A stretch of 64,000 nt of DNA, taken from NCBI GenBank assembly GCA_020639235.1, contig JACKHC010000001.1:186001-250000 (forward strand), read 5' to 3'. The stretch comes from Phycisphaeraceae bacterium. Its GTDB lineage: Bacteria; Planctomycetota; Phycisphaerae; Phycisphaerales; UBA1924. A model generated the notes under the pieces. The model saw only the letters and a program-made list of their open reading frames with translations. It did not search any database and was not told the origin of the DNA. Shown piece by piece: positions 43,552-55,512 of the stretch (position 1 is the stretch's first letter; each line of letters opens with the position of its first letter). A program made the translations under genes and the position numbers.

Positions 43552-43797
43552 ATGGAAGAGCGCGAACCCGAAGCTGCGATTAATCGTCAGACGGCGAACC
43601 AGGTGCGGCGCGGGAGCAACAAGTGGATCGGGCGGGCGTTCGTGATTCTCTGGGTGGTGGGCGTGGTGGCGGTGTACGTGGTGATCGTGAAGTTGAAGGT
43701 GGGCGGGGAGCGGGCGCTCCGGTTGCCGGAGGAGCAGCGGGTCGAGTCCGGCGAGACCGGCGGCATCACGGACCCTGCGACCGGACAAACTCCCTAA
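43552..43797 (+). CDS. Small single-helix membrane protein, unknown
   Basis: The 81-residue product has a polar N-terminus, one membrane helix (AFVILWVVGVVAVYVVIVKL, about 29-48) and a polar C-terminal tail. It starts at an ATG 87 bp from the divergent CCA-enzyme start. No family is recognised. Confidence 0.55.
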   Translation: MEEREPEAAINRQTANQVRRGSNKWIGRAFVILWVVGVVAVYVVIVKLKVGGERALRLPEEQRVESGETGGITDPATGQTP

Positions 43798-43885
43798 CAA
43801 ATTCCAAGATTCGCTCTTGACCGGGCGAGGCATACCGAACATACTCCATCCGAACAGTTGCCTACTACACGGATGGAGGTGCGGC

Positions 43886-44503
43886 ATGATGACGGCGCAG
43901 CGGCTGGTGGGACTGGCGGAACGCCTGGAATGGGATGCGCTGCTGGGGGCGGTGATCCGGAACGGTCGGCCCGTGGCGCTCCCGGTGCGGGTGTGCTTGA
44001 GTGAGGAGTCGGGCGCGTGCGGCTCGGCGCTGGGGCTGGCGCTGTGCCGGGCTGTGGAACTGACGTATCTGCCGGGCCCGGAGTCGCATTCGCTGGCGAT
44101 GCTTGCCCTTGGGAGCCAACTGGAGGATGGCTCGTTCGGGTCGGTCGCGGGAACGGCGTGCGCGGCTGCGGGCCTGCGTGTGTACGAAGAACAACTGCGC
44201 GCGGGGTTGGGTGATGCGGCGCTGATCGCGCGAGTCGCGGAGGCGTCGGATCGCGCGGTGATGGCGCTGATGGAGATGATGCGCGGATCGCGGCGCCGAT
44301 CGGTCGAGGGCGTGGATTTGGCGGTGGTGCTGTGGGCGCTTGCGGGGCGGGAGCGTGCGGGCGAGCGGTGGTGGATGCTCGAGATGTGCGCGACAGCGGA
44401 CGCGATGGGTCTGACGCATGACGCTTCGCTTTCGGGGATCGTGGCGCCCGCGCTGATTCGGAGCGGCGCGGTCGGCGCGAAGGGGATGGGGGTGGCGGCG
44501 TGA
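43886..44503 (+). CDS. Unknown alanine-rich protein
   Basis: The 205-residue protein is helical and Ala/Gly/Leu-rich, with no clear membrane helix or signal peptide. No family is recognised. The ATG at 43886 has GGAGGT 5 nt in front, so the longer frame from 43817 is rejected. Its stop codon overlaps a GTG start (GTGA) of a short downstream frame. Confidence 0.6.
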   Translation: MMTAQRLVGLAERLEWDALLGAVIRNGRPVALPVRVCLSEESGACGSALGLALCRAVELTYLPGPESHSLAMLALGSQLEDGSFGSVAGTACAAAGLRVYEEQLRAGLGDAALIARVAEASDRAVMALMEMMRGSRRRSVEGVDLAVVLWALAGRERAGERWWMLEMCATADAMGLTHDASLSGIVAPALIRSGAVGAKGMGVAA

Positions 44504-44664
44504 GCGGGCACGGGTGGCGCTGCCGGGCGCGTCGGAGGAGGCGCGCCCGGCGGTGGCGCATCGACGCTGCGGAAGCGCGGCGGACAAGGGATGCGGCGTC
44601 GGATCGGCACCGTCTGCGGGCGATTCGCGGTGTTTCGGATGAGTCCGAAGGGCTGGTCGATTGA
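44500..44664 (+). CDS. Short Arg-rich reading frame coupled to the previous gene
   Basis: A 54-codon frame starts at a GTG that overlaps the previous stop codon by 4 bp and ends 18 bp before the aldehyde dehydrogenase start. The product is very basic (WRCRARRRRRARRWRIDAAE). The overlap and the tight fit between genes support it; the extreme composition and non-ATG start argue against it. Confidence 0.35.
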   Translation: MSGHGWRCRARRRRRARRWRIDAAEARRTRDAASDRHRLRAIRGVSDESEGLVD

Positions 44665-44682
44665 CGCCCGTATGATGGGCGG

Positions 44683-46239
44683 ATGAACAACGCGAAGCAG
44701 GTATTGGATCGTTTGTCGCTGTTTGACGACCCACGGGTTGTGGCGGCGGGCAAGGCGGATGACGGGTGTGTGGTGACGGAGAACCCGGCGACGGGCGAAC
44801 CCATCGCGGCGGTTCGGCTTGACTCGCTGGCCGATTATGAGCGCGCGATCGGGCGGGCTGAGTCGGCGCAGCGGCAGTGGCGGACGGTGCCGGGCCCGGT
44901 GCGCGGAGAGATCGTGCGGCGGATCGGCAATGCGCTGCGCGAGAAGAAGGATGAACTGGGGTCGCTGGTCACGCTCGAGATGGGGAAGATCAAGCCCGAG
45001 GGCGATGGCGAGGTGCAGGAGTGCATCGATATCGCGGACTTCGCGGTCGGGTTGTCGCGTCAGTTGGGCGGGCCGACGCTCCCGAGCGAGCGGCAGGATC
45101 ACCGGTTGATGGAGCAATGGCATCCGCTGGGGACGGTGGGTGTGATCACGGCGTTCAACTTCCCGATCGCGGTGTGGGCGTGGAACGCGATGCTCGCGGC
45201 GGTGTGCGGCGATGCGGTGTTGTGGAAGCCGAGTCTGATGACGCCGCTGGTCGCGGTAGCTGCGAACCGGGTGGCGCAGGATGTGATGCGCGGGCAGGAC
45301 CTGTTCAAGCCGGCGGGCGGCGCGAAGGCGGAGGACATCTTCACGCTAGTGATCGGGCGTGACCAAGAGATCGGGGAGGCGATGACGGGGGACCGGCGGT
45401 TGCCGCTGATCAGCGCGACGGGCTCGTGCCGCATGGGCAGGATCGTGGGGCAGAAGGTCGCGGCGCGACTGGGCCGGTGCCTGCTCGAGCTGGGCGGGAA
45501 CAACGCGATCACGCTGATGCCGGATGCGGACATGGAGCTGGCGATGCGGGCGGTGGTGTTCGGTGCGGTGGGGACGGCGGGGCAGCGGTGCACGAGCACC
45601 AGGCGGCTGCTGTGCGTGGGCGGTTGCGCCGACACGATCGTTCCGAAACTCGTGAGCGCGTACAAGACGGTGACGATCGGCGATCCCTTGAAGGAAGGGA
45701 CGCTGATGGGGCCGCTGATTAATGAGGCGTCTGTGAAGCAGATGCGCAGCGCGATCGAGAGCGCGGTGGGCGAGGGTTGCAAGGTGTTGGTGGGCGGTGT
45801 TGAGGGTATCGACAGGCGCGCCAAGGATGCGGGCCACTTTGTTGAGCCGACGATCATCCGCGTGCCCAAGGGCAAGACCCCGAAGATCACCTGCGAGGAG
45901 ACCTTTGCGCCGATTCTGTATGTGTTCGAGGTGGACACGCTCGATGACGCGATCGCGATGCAGAACGGCGTCGATCAGGGGTTGAGTTCGGCGATCTTCA
46001 CCGACTCTGTGCGTGCGGCGGAGCGGTTCCTGTCGCCGGCGGGCTCGGACTGCGGGATCGCGAACGTGAATCTGGGCACGAGCGGCGCGGAGATCGGCGG
46101 CGCGTTCGGCGGCGAGAAGGACACGGGGGGCGGGCGCGAGTCGGGCTCGGACTCGTGGAAGGCGTACATGCGCCGCCAGACCTGCACGATCAACTACGGG
46201 ACGGACCTGCCGCTGGCGCAAGGGATCCGGTTCGGTTGA
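44683..46239 (+). CDS. Aldehyde dehydrogenase, ALDH7-like (aminoadipate semialdehyde dehydrogenase group)
   Basis: The 518-residue protein has the ALDH pattern: TAFNFPIAVWAWNAMLA, WKPS, general base E269 in LELGGNNA and nucleophile C303 in GTAGQRCTSTRR. EETFAPILYVFEV and GGEKDTGGGRESGSDSWKAYMRRQT close it. That last stretch and the GQRCTSTRR form are typical of family 7 (antiquitin), which oxidises alpha-aminoadipic semialdehyde in lysine breakdown. No other lysine genes adjoin it, so the substrate is inferred only from the family. Confidence 0.92.
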   Translation: MNNAKQVLDRLSLFDDPRVVAAGKADDGCVVTENPATGEPIAAVRLDSLADYERAIGRAESAQRQWRTVPGPVRGEIVRRIGNALREKKDELGSLVTLEMGKIKPEGDGEVQECIDIADFAVGLSRQLGGPTLPSERQDHRLMEQWHPLGTVGVITAFNFPIAVWAWNAMLAAVCGDAVLWKPSLMTPLVAVAANRVAQDVMRGQDLFKPAGGAKAEDIFTLVIGRDQEIGEAMTGDRRLPLISATGSCRMGRIVGQKVAARLGRCLLELGGNNAITLMPDADMELAMRAVVFGAVGTAGQRCTSTRRLLCVGGCADTIVPKLVSAYKTVTIGDPLKEGTLMGPLINEASVKQMRSAIESAVGEGCKVLVGGVEGIDRRAKDAGHFVEPTIIRVPKGKTPKITCEETFAPILYVFEVDTLDDAIAMQNGVDQGLSSAIFTDSVRAAERFLSPAGSDCGIANVNLGTSGAEIGGAFGGEKDTGGGRESGSDSWKAYMRRQTCTINYGTDLPLAQGIRFG

Positions 46240-46245
46240 TGCGCG

Positions 46246-46857
46246 ATGCGGTTGCGGGCGCGAGTCTTCCTGTTGCTGTGGCGCTCGTCGGCGGTGTTGC
46301 GCGCGATGGGATTCCTCAGCATCCTGGGCGTGACGCTCGTGGTGATGCTATGGCTCACGGCGATGCACGCGGGCTGGATCGATGCGGTGTATGGGAATAG
46401 TTCCCTGACGATCGGCGATCATCTCACGGCGCTGGTCCTGGTGTTCTTCGTGGTGGCGGCGTACATGCTTTGGATGGTTCATCAGCGCCATCAACCGCCC
46501 TCGCTGCGGCTCATGTTCTGGTGGTTGCCCGGTGCGCTCGGTCTGCTCGTCGGCGTGGTGCCGATCGTTGTCGGCGGCGCGATCTCGCGGAGCGACACGC
46601 ATTCGGACGTGTTCGAGATCGCCTCGCTCGCTTCGCTCGGCGTCACGGTGCTGGTCTGGTTTGCGACGGCCGGTTGGTACTGGGTGGTGCGGCGATCGCT
46701 CAAGAAGCGGGTGATCGGCACATGGGGGCTGGTATGCCCGGCGTGCGCGTACGATCTTGGCGGGCGCACGGACGAGGGCCGGTGCCCGGAGTGCGGGAAG
46801 TACTACGACACCGGGCGGATCATGATGGCGTGGGGCCACTGGCTGCACGGGCCGTGA
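46246..46857 (+). CDS. Membrane protein with C-terminal zinc ribbon
   Basis: The 203-residue protein has four membrane helices (AMGFLSILGVTLVVMLWLTA, LTALVLVFFVVAAYMLWMV, LMFWWLPGALGLLVGVVPIV, LASLGVTVLVWFATAGWYWV). A cytoplasmic zinc ribbon, C-P-A-C-A-Y-D-L-G-G then C-P-E-C-G-K-Y-Y, follows. It belongs to the same broad planctomycete ribbon group as the proteins at 15.2 and 31.6-35.4 kb, but lacks their large outer domain. It starts 6 bp after the aldehyde dehydrogenase stop codon. Confidence 0.75.
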   Translation: MRLRARVFLLLWRSSAVLRAMGFLSILGVTLVVMLWLTAMHAGWIDAVYGNSSLTIGDHLTALVLVFFVVAAYMLWMVHQRHQPPSLRLMFWWLPGALGLLVGVVPIVVGGAISRSDTHSDVFEIASLASLGVTVLVWFATAGWYWVVRRSLKKRVIGTWGLVCPACAYDLGGRTDEGRCPECGKYYDTGRIMMAWGHWLHGP

Positions 46858-46881
46858 TCGGGTCGCGATCGGGAGACGGGC

Positions 46882-47319
46882 ATGGCGATGTATCTGATCA
46901 AGACGGAGCCGAGTGACTATTCGTACGACGACCTGGTGCGCGAGAAGCGGACGGTGTGGGATGGCGTGACGAATCCGGCTGCGCGGATGCACATGCGCGC
47001 GATCAAGAAGGGCGACGAGGTGTTCGTCTATCACACCGGCAAGGAGAAGGCGATCGTGGGCGTCGCGACGGTCGTGAAGGGCGCGTACCCGGACCCGGAT
47101 GAACCCGGCGAGACGGCGAAGGGTGAGATGAAGGCGCCGCTGTTCGAGATCGCGCCGAAGAAGAGGGCGACGACGCCGATCACGCTGGAGACGATGAAGA
47201 CGGATGAGCGCTTCTCGCACGAGAAGTCGGGGTTCGCGTTGTTGCGTGAGCCGCGGCTGAGCGTGATGCCTGTGCCGGCGGCGGTGGAAAAGTTGATTCG
47301 GAAGATGGCGGGGGTGTGA
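46882..47319 (+). CDS. EVE domain protein
   Basis: The 145-residue protein is a full EVE domain: MYLIKTEPSDYSYDDL, TVWDGVTNPAARMHMRAIKKGDEVFVYHTG, and PRLSVMPVPAA near the end. EVE domains are PUA/YTH relatives that recognise modified bases in DNA or RNA. Length and motifs fit the stand-alone thymocyte nuclear protein 1 type. It is cytoplasmic. It is convergent with the gene at 47.3 kb by 3 bp. Confidence 0.92.
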   Translation: MAMYLIKTEPSDYSYDDLVREKRTVWDGVTNPAARMHMRAIKKGDEVFVYHTGKEKAIVGVATVVKGAYPDPDEPGETAKGEMKAPLFEIAPKKRATTPITLETMKTDERFSHEKSGFALLREPRLSVMPVPAAVEKLIRKMAGV

Positions 47320-47322
47320 GCG

Positions 47323-48825
47323 TCAATACGGCTCGATGGCGGTGAAGACGATGTCATAGCCGGTACCGCTATCCGCTTTGCGTCTGCTATCTGTTGCTGC
47401 TCTGGACCAATGGGAAGGATGCAAAATCCCGCCGTCATCAACGCCGTCGCAACCGACTGAATAGAGGATGTAGTCCTCGCCATCGTCGCTAATCGCGCGT
47501 CGATATCGGAGCGTCTGCCCATCGTAGGGATCGATGGGTAGTGCCTTGAGGTAGTGTGGAGTCAAATCATCCAGAGACTCGGGATATGACTCGTTCGCGA
47601 TCCGATAGCGGGCCAACGCGTTCGTTGTGAGGGCGGCGTCTCGATGGGCGCTGATCAGCATCGATGTCCCAATGGCCGGGGGCCAGGACATGCTTGTCAT
47701 CGCGACGACCGGGCGCTTCCCCGTCCAAATCTCGTTTTCGAAATCTTCATTGCTGATCCTTTCAATTTGCGATCGGGCATCGCGTGCGGCGTCGGGATTA
47801 TCACCTAGCGCAATCTGTGCAAGGTTGTTGAGTTGATTGATTGACTCGAGTTCGAGACTCGGGCTCGGGATTAATGCGAGGCCGAACACATCATCCTGTG
47901 ACATTTCTCGCAGTGTTGCGTTGAGTGTTGCCTCGAACCTCTTCATCGAGTCCTCGCCATGCTCGGCGATCCACGCCGCGAGGTCTGTCTCGGTGCTTCG
48001 AAAATCTCCGTAGGCATCCATGAAGTACTCGTGCATGTAAATGCGTTCGCCCTTGATCCAGATCTCCGGCGGCAGCGGCTCGTAAGCACGGATCAGTCCC
48101 GCGAGTTTGCGGAGATCCTCGTCCCATTCTGGTTTAGCGGCACGAGAAAGGAATATCGCGTGATCGAACACGCGCCCGGTGCCGTTGTATGCGACTACTG
48201 TGCTGATGAAGTCGCCGCTGGACCGCACCGCTCGGGCGACGGCGAAGATCGCGCGGACGCACTCGTTCAGATGCTCGAAGTCGTGGGCATTCGCGGCGTG
48301 CTTGAGCAATGCATTGAGCGTTGTTCGCGAGTCAAAGGGTGTATGCCCGACGACTCGGCCGGTTGTCGGCCCCCACGGCGCAAGGAATGAAGGCTCCTCG
48401 GCCATCTCTGATAGTTCAGACCATTCCTCGGAGTTGAAGACACTCGCGAGAATCCGCGCTTGCTCGTCGCGGAGTTCGGCAGGGCATTCATAAAGGAACA
48501 GATCGCGGTCGTGCCGTTCTGGATTCTGCGCGATCCACTCTTGGACCGCGACGGATGAGTCAATCGCGCCGAGGAGGTATCCCTGAATCCGGAGCGAACG
48601 CCACGAGAGCCAGATCCATGCGTCGACTGGGTCGAGGTTGGAATCGGGTTGGGCGTCGAGGATTTGATGGCGGAGTGCCTCGCGCTCGGCGTCGACATCC
48701 GGCCAATCCAGTTCGAGGATCGATCTGAGCAGGCTCGGTTCAGCGGGCGCGTGGGGATCGTCTTGTGCCGAGACGGTGATAGCGACGGCGACGACAACGG
48801 ACGCGGCGAAAGGTCGGGTTTTCAT
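47323..48825 (-). CDS. Secreted protein with pseudopilin-like C-terminal motif, unknown
   Basis: The 500-residue protein has a signal peptide (MKTRPFAASVVVAVAITVSA). A helical body of about 370 residues follows. The C-terminal domain reads YRIANESYPESLDDLTPHYL, LPIDPYDGQTLRYRR and DYILYSVGCDGVDDGG, the pattern of the type II secretion major-pseudopilin C-terminus, which is often found on planctomycete secreted proteins. There is no N-terminal pilin helix, so it is not a pilin. It lies just downstream of the rRNA terminator. Its AT content is higher than its neighbours'. Confidence 0.68.
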   Translation of the reverse strand: MKTRPFAASVVVAVAITVSAQDDPHAPAEPSLLRSILELDWPDVDAEREALRHQILDAQPDSNLDPVDAWIWLSWRSLRIQGYLLGAIDSSVAVQEWIAQNPERHDRDLFLYECPAELRDEQARILASVFNSEEWSELSEMAEEPSFLAPWGPTTGRVVGHTPFDSRTTLNALLKHAANAHDFEHLNECVRAIFAVARAVRSSGDFISTVVAYNGTGRVFDHAIFLSRAAKPEWDEDLRKLAGLIRAYEPLPPEIWIKGERIYMHEYFMDAYGDFRSTETDLAAWIAEHGEDSMKRFEATLNATLREMSQDDVFGLALIPSPSLELESINQLNNLAQIALGDNPDAARDARSQIERISNEDFENEIWTGKRPVVAMTSMSWPPAIGTSMLISAHRDAALTTNALARYRIANESYPESLDDLTPHYLKALPIDPYDGQTLRYRRAISDDGEDYILYSVGCDGVDDGGILHPSHWSRAATDSRRKADSGTGYDIVFTAIEPY

Positions 48826-48861
48826 GTCACCAGAGTGCTGGTGACGGCCCCAAAACGCAAC

Positions 48862-48892
48862 GAGCCCCTCCGGTGTTTAGCCGAAGGGGCTC
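48862..48892 (-). terminator. Terminator of the 23S-5S rRNA unit
   Basis: On the minus strand, GAGCCCCTTCGG and CCGGAGGGGCTC form a strong stem around a short loop, followed by GTTGCGTTTT. It lies 5 nt beyond the 5S 3' end and ahead of the secreted-protein gene. Confidence 0.85.
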
Positions 48893-48897
48893 ATTAA

Positions 48898-49003
48898 GTC
48901 GGCGATGACCTACTTTCCCGCAGGGCAGTATCATCGGCGGCCTGGGCTTAACTGCTGTGTTCGGGATGGGAACAGGTGTTGCCCCAGACCTGTAGTCACC
49001 GAC
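48898..49003 (-). rRNA. rrf: 5S ribosomal RNA
   Basis: The minus strand carries the conserved 5S core CCCATCCCGAACACAGCAG then TTAAGCCC, and the terminal stem GTCGG/CCGAC pairs at both ends, which sets the boundaries at 106 nt. It lies 182 nt after the 23S 3' end in the same orientation. Confidence 0.95.
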
Positions 49004-49185
49004 AAGACGCTGGGCGGCGGTTTGGCCGCCCGGCGTGGAATGACATTGGTTCCGGATCCGATCGATTGCGAAGGTATGTGGATCGAGGTGATCCGCGGAG
49101 GTTAATGACTAACTACTCTTGATATGGGTGAATGATCGTTGTCCGTCCCGTGCGTTGCAGTTGCCTGCTTCGGCGCGGGGTTGGA

Positions 49186-51953
<2,768 letters not shown>

Positions 51954-52282
51954 CCCAACCCGCACGCCGCCTCTTCAGACATTGCACGCGTTGGTGACAA
52001 TCAATCAATTCACCGAGTAGTTTTCTATCCTCAGCGTTCGCTCTCGATTACTTACAATCGGCAATCGATCGAATATCCGGTTGTCAAAGAAGGCCCGCCT
52101 CTGAGCCGTCCGGCTCCCCTGGCGGATGCCCCGGTTTCCCGGAGCGGGACCGACGAGTATACCGAAGCCCCCGGTGGTGTCAAATCGGTGCAAACCTGGC
52201 CCGCCGCCGCGGGGCCCACTTCGGGAAATCGTGGGGACGGACCGGGCACAAACCACCCGATCAGCGCCCGCACGCTTGACAA
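51954..52282 (-). promoter_or_regulatory. rRNA leader and promoter region; no 16S or tRNA
   Basis: This 329-bp gap holds the 23S leader and its promoter. The promoter has -35 TTGACA (plus strand 52178-52183), a 16-nt spacer and -10 TATACT (52156-52161) on the minus strand, close to sigma-70 consensus. A second TTGACA (52082-52087) lacks a clear -10. No 16S gene, spacer tRNA or protein frame is seen here, so the 23S-5S unit appears to be transcribed on its own from about 52149. Confidence 0.8.
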
Positions 52283-54118
52283 TCAGTCGGCTTTCGGCGG
52301 CTCGGCGCGGGCGCCGTCCTCGACCGACGCCGCGAGTCGCGCCTGGACCGGGTTGTCCTTGGCCGCGATGGGCAGGCGCACGACCCGCCCGTTGCGCGAC
52401 ACGAAGACCGCGATCGGTGCGTCCGCGACATCGATGAGGAAATCGCCCGAGGCGAAGTTGAGCGAGCCCTCGATGGGCGTCGCCTCGCCCAGGGTCGGCT
52501 CGGCGTTGGGCTGATCGTCCGCGGGCGGGATGATCTCGAATGTTGCGAGGTTCGCCAGCGTGACGCTCGCGCTGATGGCGTCGCCGGGTGTGGCGTCGAC
52601 CTTGGCGCGGCGCCAATAGCCGTAATAGAAGCGGTACATCTCGATGGAGGCCTGCGCGGGGCCGGTGACAGCGCCGGTGCGCGGCGGGGCCGCGTCCGCG
52701 ACGAAGAGGTACGTCTCGCTGGGCACCTCGATCGCGGCGGACCATTCGGAGTCGGGCGAGTCGAGGACGGGGGAGTCGGCGAGCGGCTTCTGGGCCTCGC
52801 TGAGACTGTCGCGGTGCCCGAACATCGGGTTCATGATGACGGCGCGGATCGCGTAGCGGTAGGTCTGGCCGCGCTTGGCGGTGTAGTCATGGCCCCAGAC
52901 GGTGATCGTCTCGGTCTCGCGGGTCATGAGGGGCGTGATGGCTTCTTCGAAGACCTGGTCGCGCGGGTCGTCGATGAGGCGGCCTGTCTGAGGGTCGACA
53001 CCGGCTGTGGTGAGCTGTTCATCGAGTTCGGCCATGCGATCGGTGTTCGCGGTCATGCGGGTCTCGATCGTTTCGATCTGGCGCTGGATGCTCTCCTTCT
53101 GGCGGTCGTTGGCGTTGGCCAGGCGCTCGCGGAGGGTCTCGAGCGTCGCGGTGTCGTCGTCCATCTCGCGCTGGAGGCGCTTTTTGCGTTCGAGGAGCCG
53201 TCCGACCTCGCCGCCGCCGCCCATCGCTGCGGCGACTTCTTCGGACAGCGCGGGCCAGATCCACTTGGCGCCCATGATCATGTCGTAGGGCGCCGGGCGG
53301 CGGATGGTCTGCGTGTTCTCGGCGATCGCCTTGTAGAGGTCGGGCAGATTCGCGGGGACGAACTTCTTGTCGCGCAGGGTGGCGCGGGCGGAGTAGCGCC
53401 CCGGCATGGGAGCGATCTCGGTCGGCTCGACCCAATCACCGTCTTCAGTCAGGCGCTCGCGCACGAGCACGACATCCACGAGCTCGACGGAGCGTGTCCA
53501 GTCGCCGGGCATCGGTGTGCCCTTGTTCCCGGTTCCCCTGAGCATGCTACGGAACGCGGCCGCATCGAACTCGCCCTGTACGGTGACGGCGGCGAAGTCG
53601 TAGGGCTGCTCGGCGCCGACGAACTGCGCGGCCTCGGGTGTGCGCGCGATGACCAGCGGGTGGAGCGAACCCTCGAAGACGGCGGCGGAGATGTTCGCGG
53701 GCGCGGGCACCTCGGGGACGATGAAGTCGTTGCCGGAGCCGGTGCCGGTGGAGCCGCTGTCGATCGGCTTGATGACATCACCCGTGGGCGTGATGCTCGG
53801 GCCGAGCACGATCTTGTCTGCGTCGGAAGCGCTGCGGTCGAGCTGATCGCGGACAAAGTCTGCGGCGCTGGGCATCTCGTCGGGGAACTCGGAGGGGACC
53901 CTGCCCGAGTCGAGGTCGGCCTGGAGCTGGCGCGCCTTGGTGGCGATCTCGGCGGCGGCGTTCTCCGGAGAGACCTTGCGCCCGCTGATTTCGACGGCGT
54001 TGGGATCGCCGAGGACATCGAACTGCAGGACGAACACGCCGAGGAAGATGATCGCGAAGACCGCAAGGACGATCTTCTCGATGTGCTGTTCAATCCGACC
54101 AATGCCTTTGAGTTTCAT
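52283..54118 (-). CDS. Inner-membrane protein of the PilM/N/O-like operon, third gene
   Basis: The 611-residue protein starts MKLKGIGRIEQHIEKIVLAV with one membrane helix (about 16-34). A periplasmic region follows, with a Gly/Ser/Thr linker and a long coiled coil (GRLLERKKRLQREMDDDTATLETLRERLANA..., about 295-360). Beta-rich domains fill the C-terminus. I recognise no family, but it is the last gene of an operon whose first gene is PilM-like. It probably completes a pilus or type II secretion inner-membrane platform. The frame upstream of 54118 lies inside the neighbouring gene. Confidence 0.7.
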   Translation of the reverse strand: MKLKGIGRIEQHIEKIVLAVFAIIFLGVFVLQFDVLGDPNAVEISGRKVSPENAAAEIATKARQLQADLDSGRVPSEFPDEMPSAADFVRDQLDRSASDADKIVLGPSITPTGDVIKPIDSGSTGTGSGNDFIVPEVPAPANISAAVFEGSLHPLVIARTPEAAQFVGAEQPYDFAAVTVQGEFDAAAFRSMLRGTGNKGTPMPGDWTRSVELVDVVLVRERLTEDGDWVEPTEIAPMPGRYSARATLRDKKFVPANLPDLYKAIAENTQTIRRPAPYDMIMGAKWIWPALSEEVAAAMGGGGEVGRLLERKKRLQREMDDDTATLETLRERLANANDRQKESIQRQIETIETRMTANTDRMAELDEQLTTAGVDPQTGRLIDDPRDQVFEEAITPLMTRETETITVWGHDYTAKRGQTYRYAIRAVIMNPMFGHRDSLSEAQKPLADSPVLDSPDSEWSAAIEVPSETYLFVADAAPPRTGAVTGPAQASIEMYRFYYGYWRRAKVDATPGDAISASVTLANLATFEIIPPADDQPNAEPTLGEATPIEGSLNFASGDFLIDVADAPIAVFVSRNGRVVRLPIAAKDNPVQARLAASVEDGARAEPPKAD

Positions 54119-54180
54119 GATGGCTCGTCTCGGTTGCGTTCCGGGTTTGTCGTTCGGGGCGTTGTCGAAGTGGTCGGGCG

Positions 54181-55512
54181 TCAGGCGCCTTCGGGTTCGG
54201 ACGCGGGATCGGGCGCGACGCCCAGTCTCTCGCGGACAACCGGCGGCATGAAGCGCTTGACCCACGCGCGGATCCAGATCGTTTCGAGGGTGAGGCGGAC
54301 GCGGACGAGGTCCGCCGCGCCGTAGTAATAGCCGCTGGCGAGGTCGGCGTGCGCGTCGTGATCGACGATGGTTGTCGAGGCCACGGTCATGAAGTTGGTG
54401 GAGTTGAAGGCGTCGATGATGCGCGGGAGCGAAGCGGAGTCGGCGATGAGCGTGACCTCGGCCTCGCGGATATCGAAGAAGCCGTTGGGCTTGCTGGGCC
54501 ACGCGATGCGCCCGGTATGGCGCTCGGAGTAATCCGGCGCGATCGCCTGGGTGAGGTCCTCGGCGACCGTCTCGGTAGGGGCGGGCTCGCCGGTGTTCGG
54601 GCCGCCGCGGTCGTCCTTGGGCGCGAAGAGCGGCCTGATCCGGATCGACTCGACGCGCTTGACGGGTGCGTACTCGACGGTCTCGCGGACGCCGGTGCGC
54701 GGGTTGGTGTTGGCCTTCTCGATCGCGTCGAAGATGTCGCAGTGCATCCAGTAGGTGTGCTGCCAGTCCCAGGCGAGGTCCATCTCCGGGAGATCGCGGG
54801 AGTTCCATTCGAGGGGGGGATCGAAGATCGCGTTGGTGGCGTAGAAGGAGAGCGAGCGGGCGTCGGTGCGGTAGCGCTCGACGCGCATCGCGCTGAGCCG
54901 CTCGCGGATCTGCTGCTCCTCTTCGGCGGTGAGTTTCTGCTCGACGCGCGTGGAGAGGATTCGAGAGACTTCCTCATCGCGAGCGGCGACGAGGCGGGCC
55001 AGCACGTTCTCGGCGTTGGGCGGTGCGCCGGCGCCGTGATCGGCGAGCATTTTCTGGTAGGTCTGCGGGCGCGACTTGTGGAGTTTTTCGAGGAGTGAGA
55101 CGCGCTGCGACTCGCCCGCGGGCTCGGGGAAGAGCCGGTCGGGGCTCCCGGGGCCGCCGATGAGCAGCTGGCCGTCCTTGCCCTTGGAGTTGTGGCTGAC
55201 CACGATCTCACGGACCTCGGCGGAGTCGGCGACGACCTGCTCAAGCAGTTCCTTGGCGCGCGCGTTGGCGGTGGCGTTGGGGACGAGGGAGACATTGATC
55301 TCCTTCTCGCCGGGCACCGATTGCGGGATCGTGTACGTGACCTTCGCGTTGAGACTGCTCTCGGCCTGGCGCACATCGGCGCTGACCTTCTCGCGGATCT
55401 TCTTGTTCCATCCGGAACTGAAGTAGATGCCCACCGGCATCGCGATGATCGCCAGCACGAGCGGCACGACGATCAGCAGATTCGACTTGACCCATCCGAG
55501 CAGACCCTTCAT
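54181..55512 (-). CDS. PilO-like inner-membrane protein, operon second gene
   Basis: The 443-residue protein has a short cytoplasmic start, one membrane helix (NLLIVVPLVLAIIAMPVGIYF, about 11-31), a coiled-coil stretch (KKIREKVSADVRQAESSLNA) and a periplasmic alpha/beta domain. That layout and its position after PilM/PilN suit a PilO-like role, but no diagnostic motif is seen. Its ATG overlaps the upstream stop codon (ATGA), so it is translationally coupled to it. Confidence 0.7.
   Translation of the reverse strand: MKGLLGWVKSNLLIVVPLVLAIIAMPVGIYFSSGWNKKIREKVSADVRQAESSLNAKVTYTIPQSVPGEKEINVSLVPNATANARAKELLEQVVADSAEVREIVVSHNSKGKDGQLLIGGPGSPDRLFPEPAGESQRVSLLEKLHKSRPQTYQKMLADHGAGAPPNAENVLARLVAARDEEVSRILSTRVEQKLTAEEEQQIRERLSAMRVERYRTDARSLSFYATNAIFDPPLEWNSRDLPEMDLAWDWQHTYWMHCDIFDAIEKANTNPRTGVRETVEYAPVKRVESIRIRPLFAPKDDRGGPNTGEPAPTETVAEDLTQAIAPDYSERHTGRIAWPSKPNGFFDIREAEVTLIADSASLPRIIDAFNSTNFMTVASTTIVDHDAHADLASGYYYGAADLVRVRLTLETIWIRAWVKRFMPPVVRERLGVAPDPASEPEGA

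Noticed and set aside
43465..45123. N-terminal extension of the CCA-enzyme frame (553 codons)
   Set aside because: It is antisense to three other genes, and the enzyme's own N-terminus begins at 43464.
47323..48825. Type II secretion pseudopilin
   Set aside because: Only the C-terminal motif matches; the N-terminal prepilin signal and long helix are missing.
49004..49185. tRNA gene in the 5S-23S spacer
   Set aside because: No cloverleaf or TTC-type T-loop with matching acceptor stem is visible in the 182-nt spacer.
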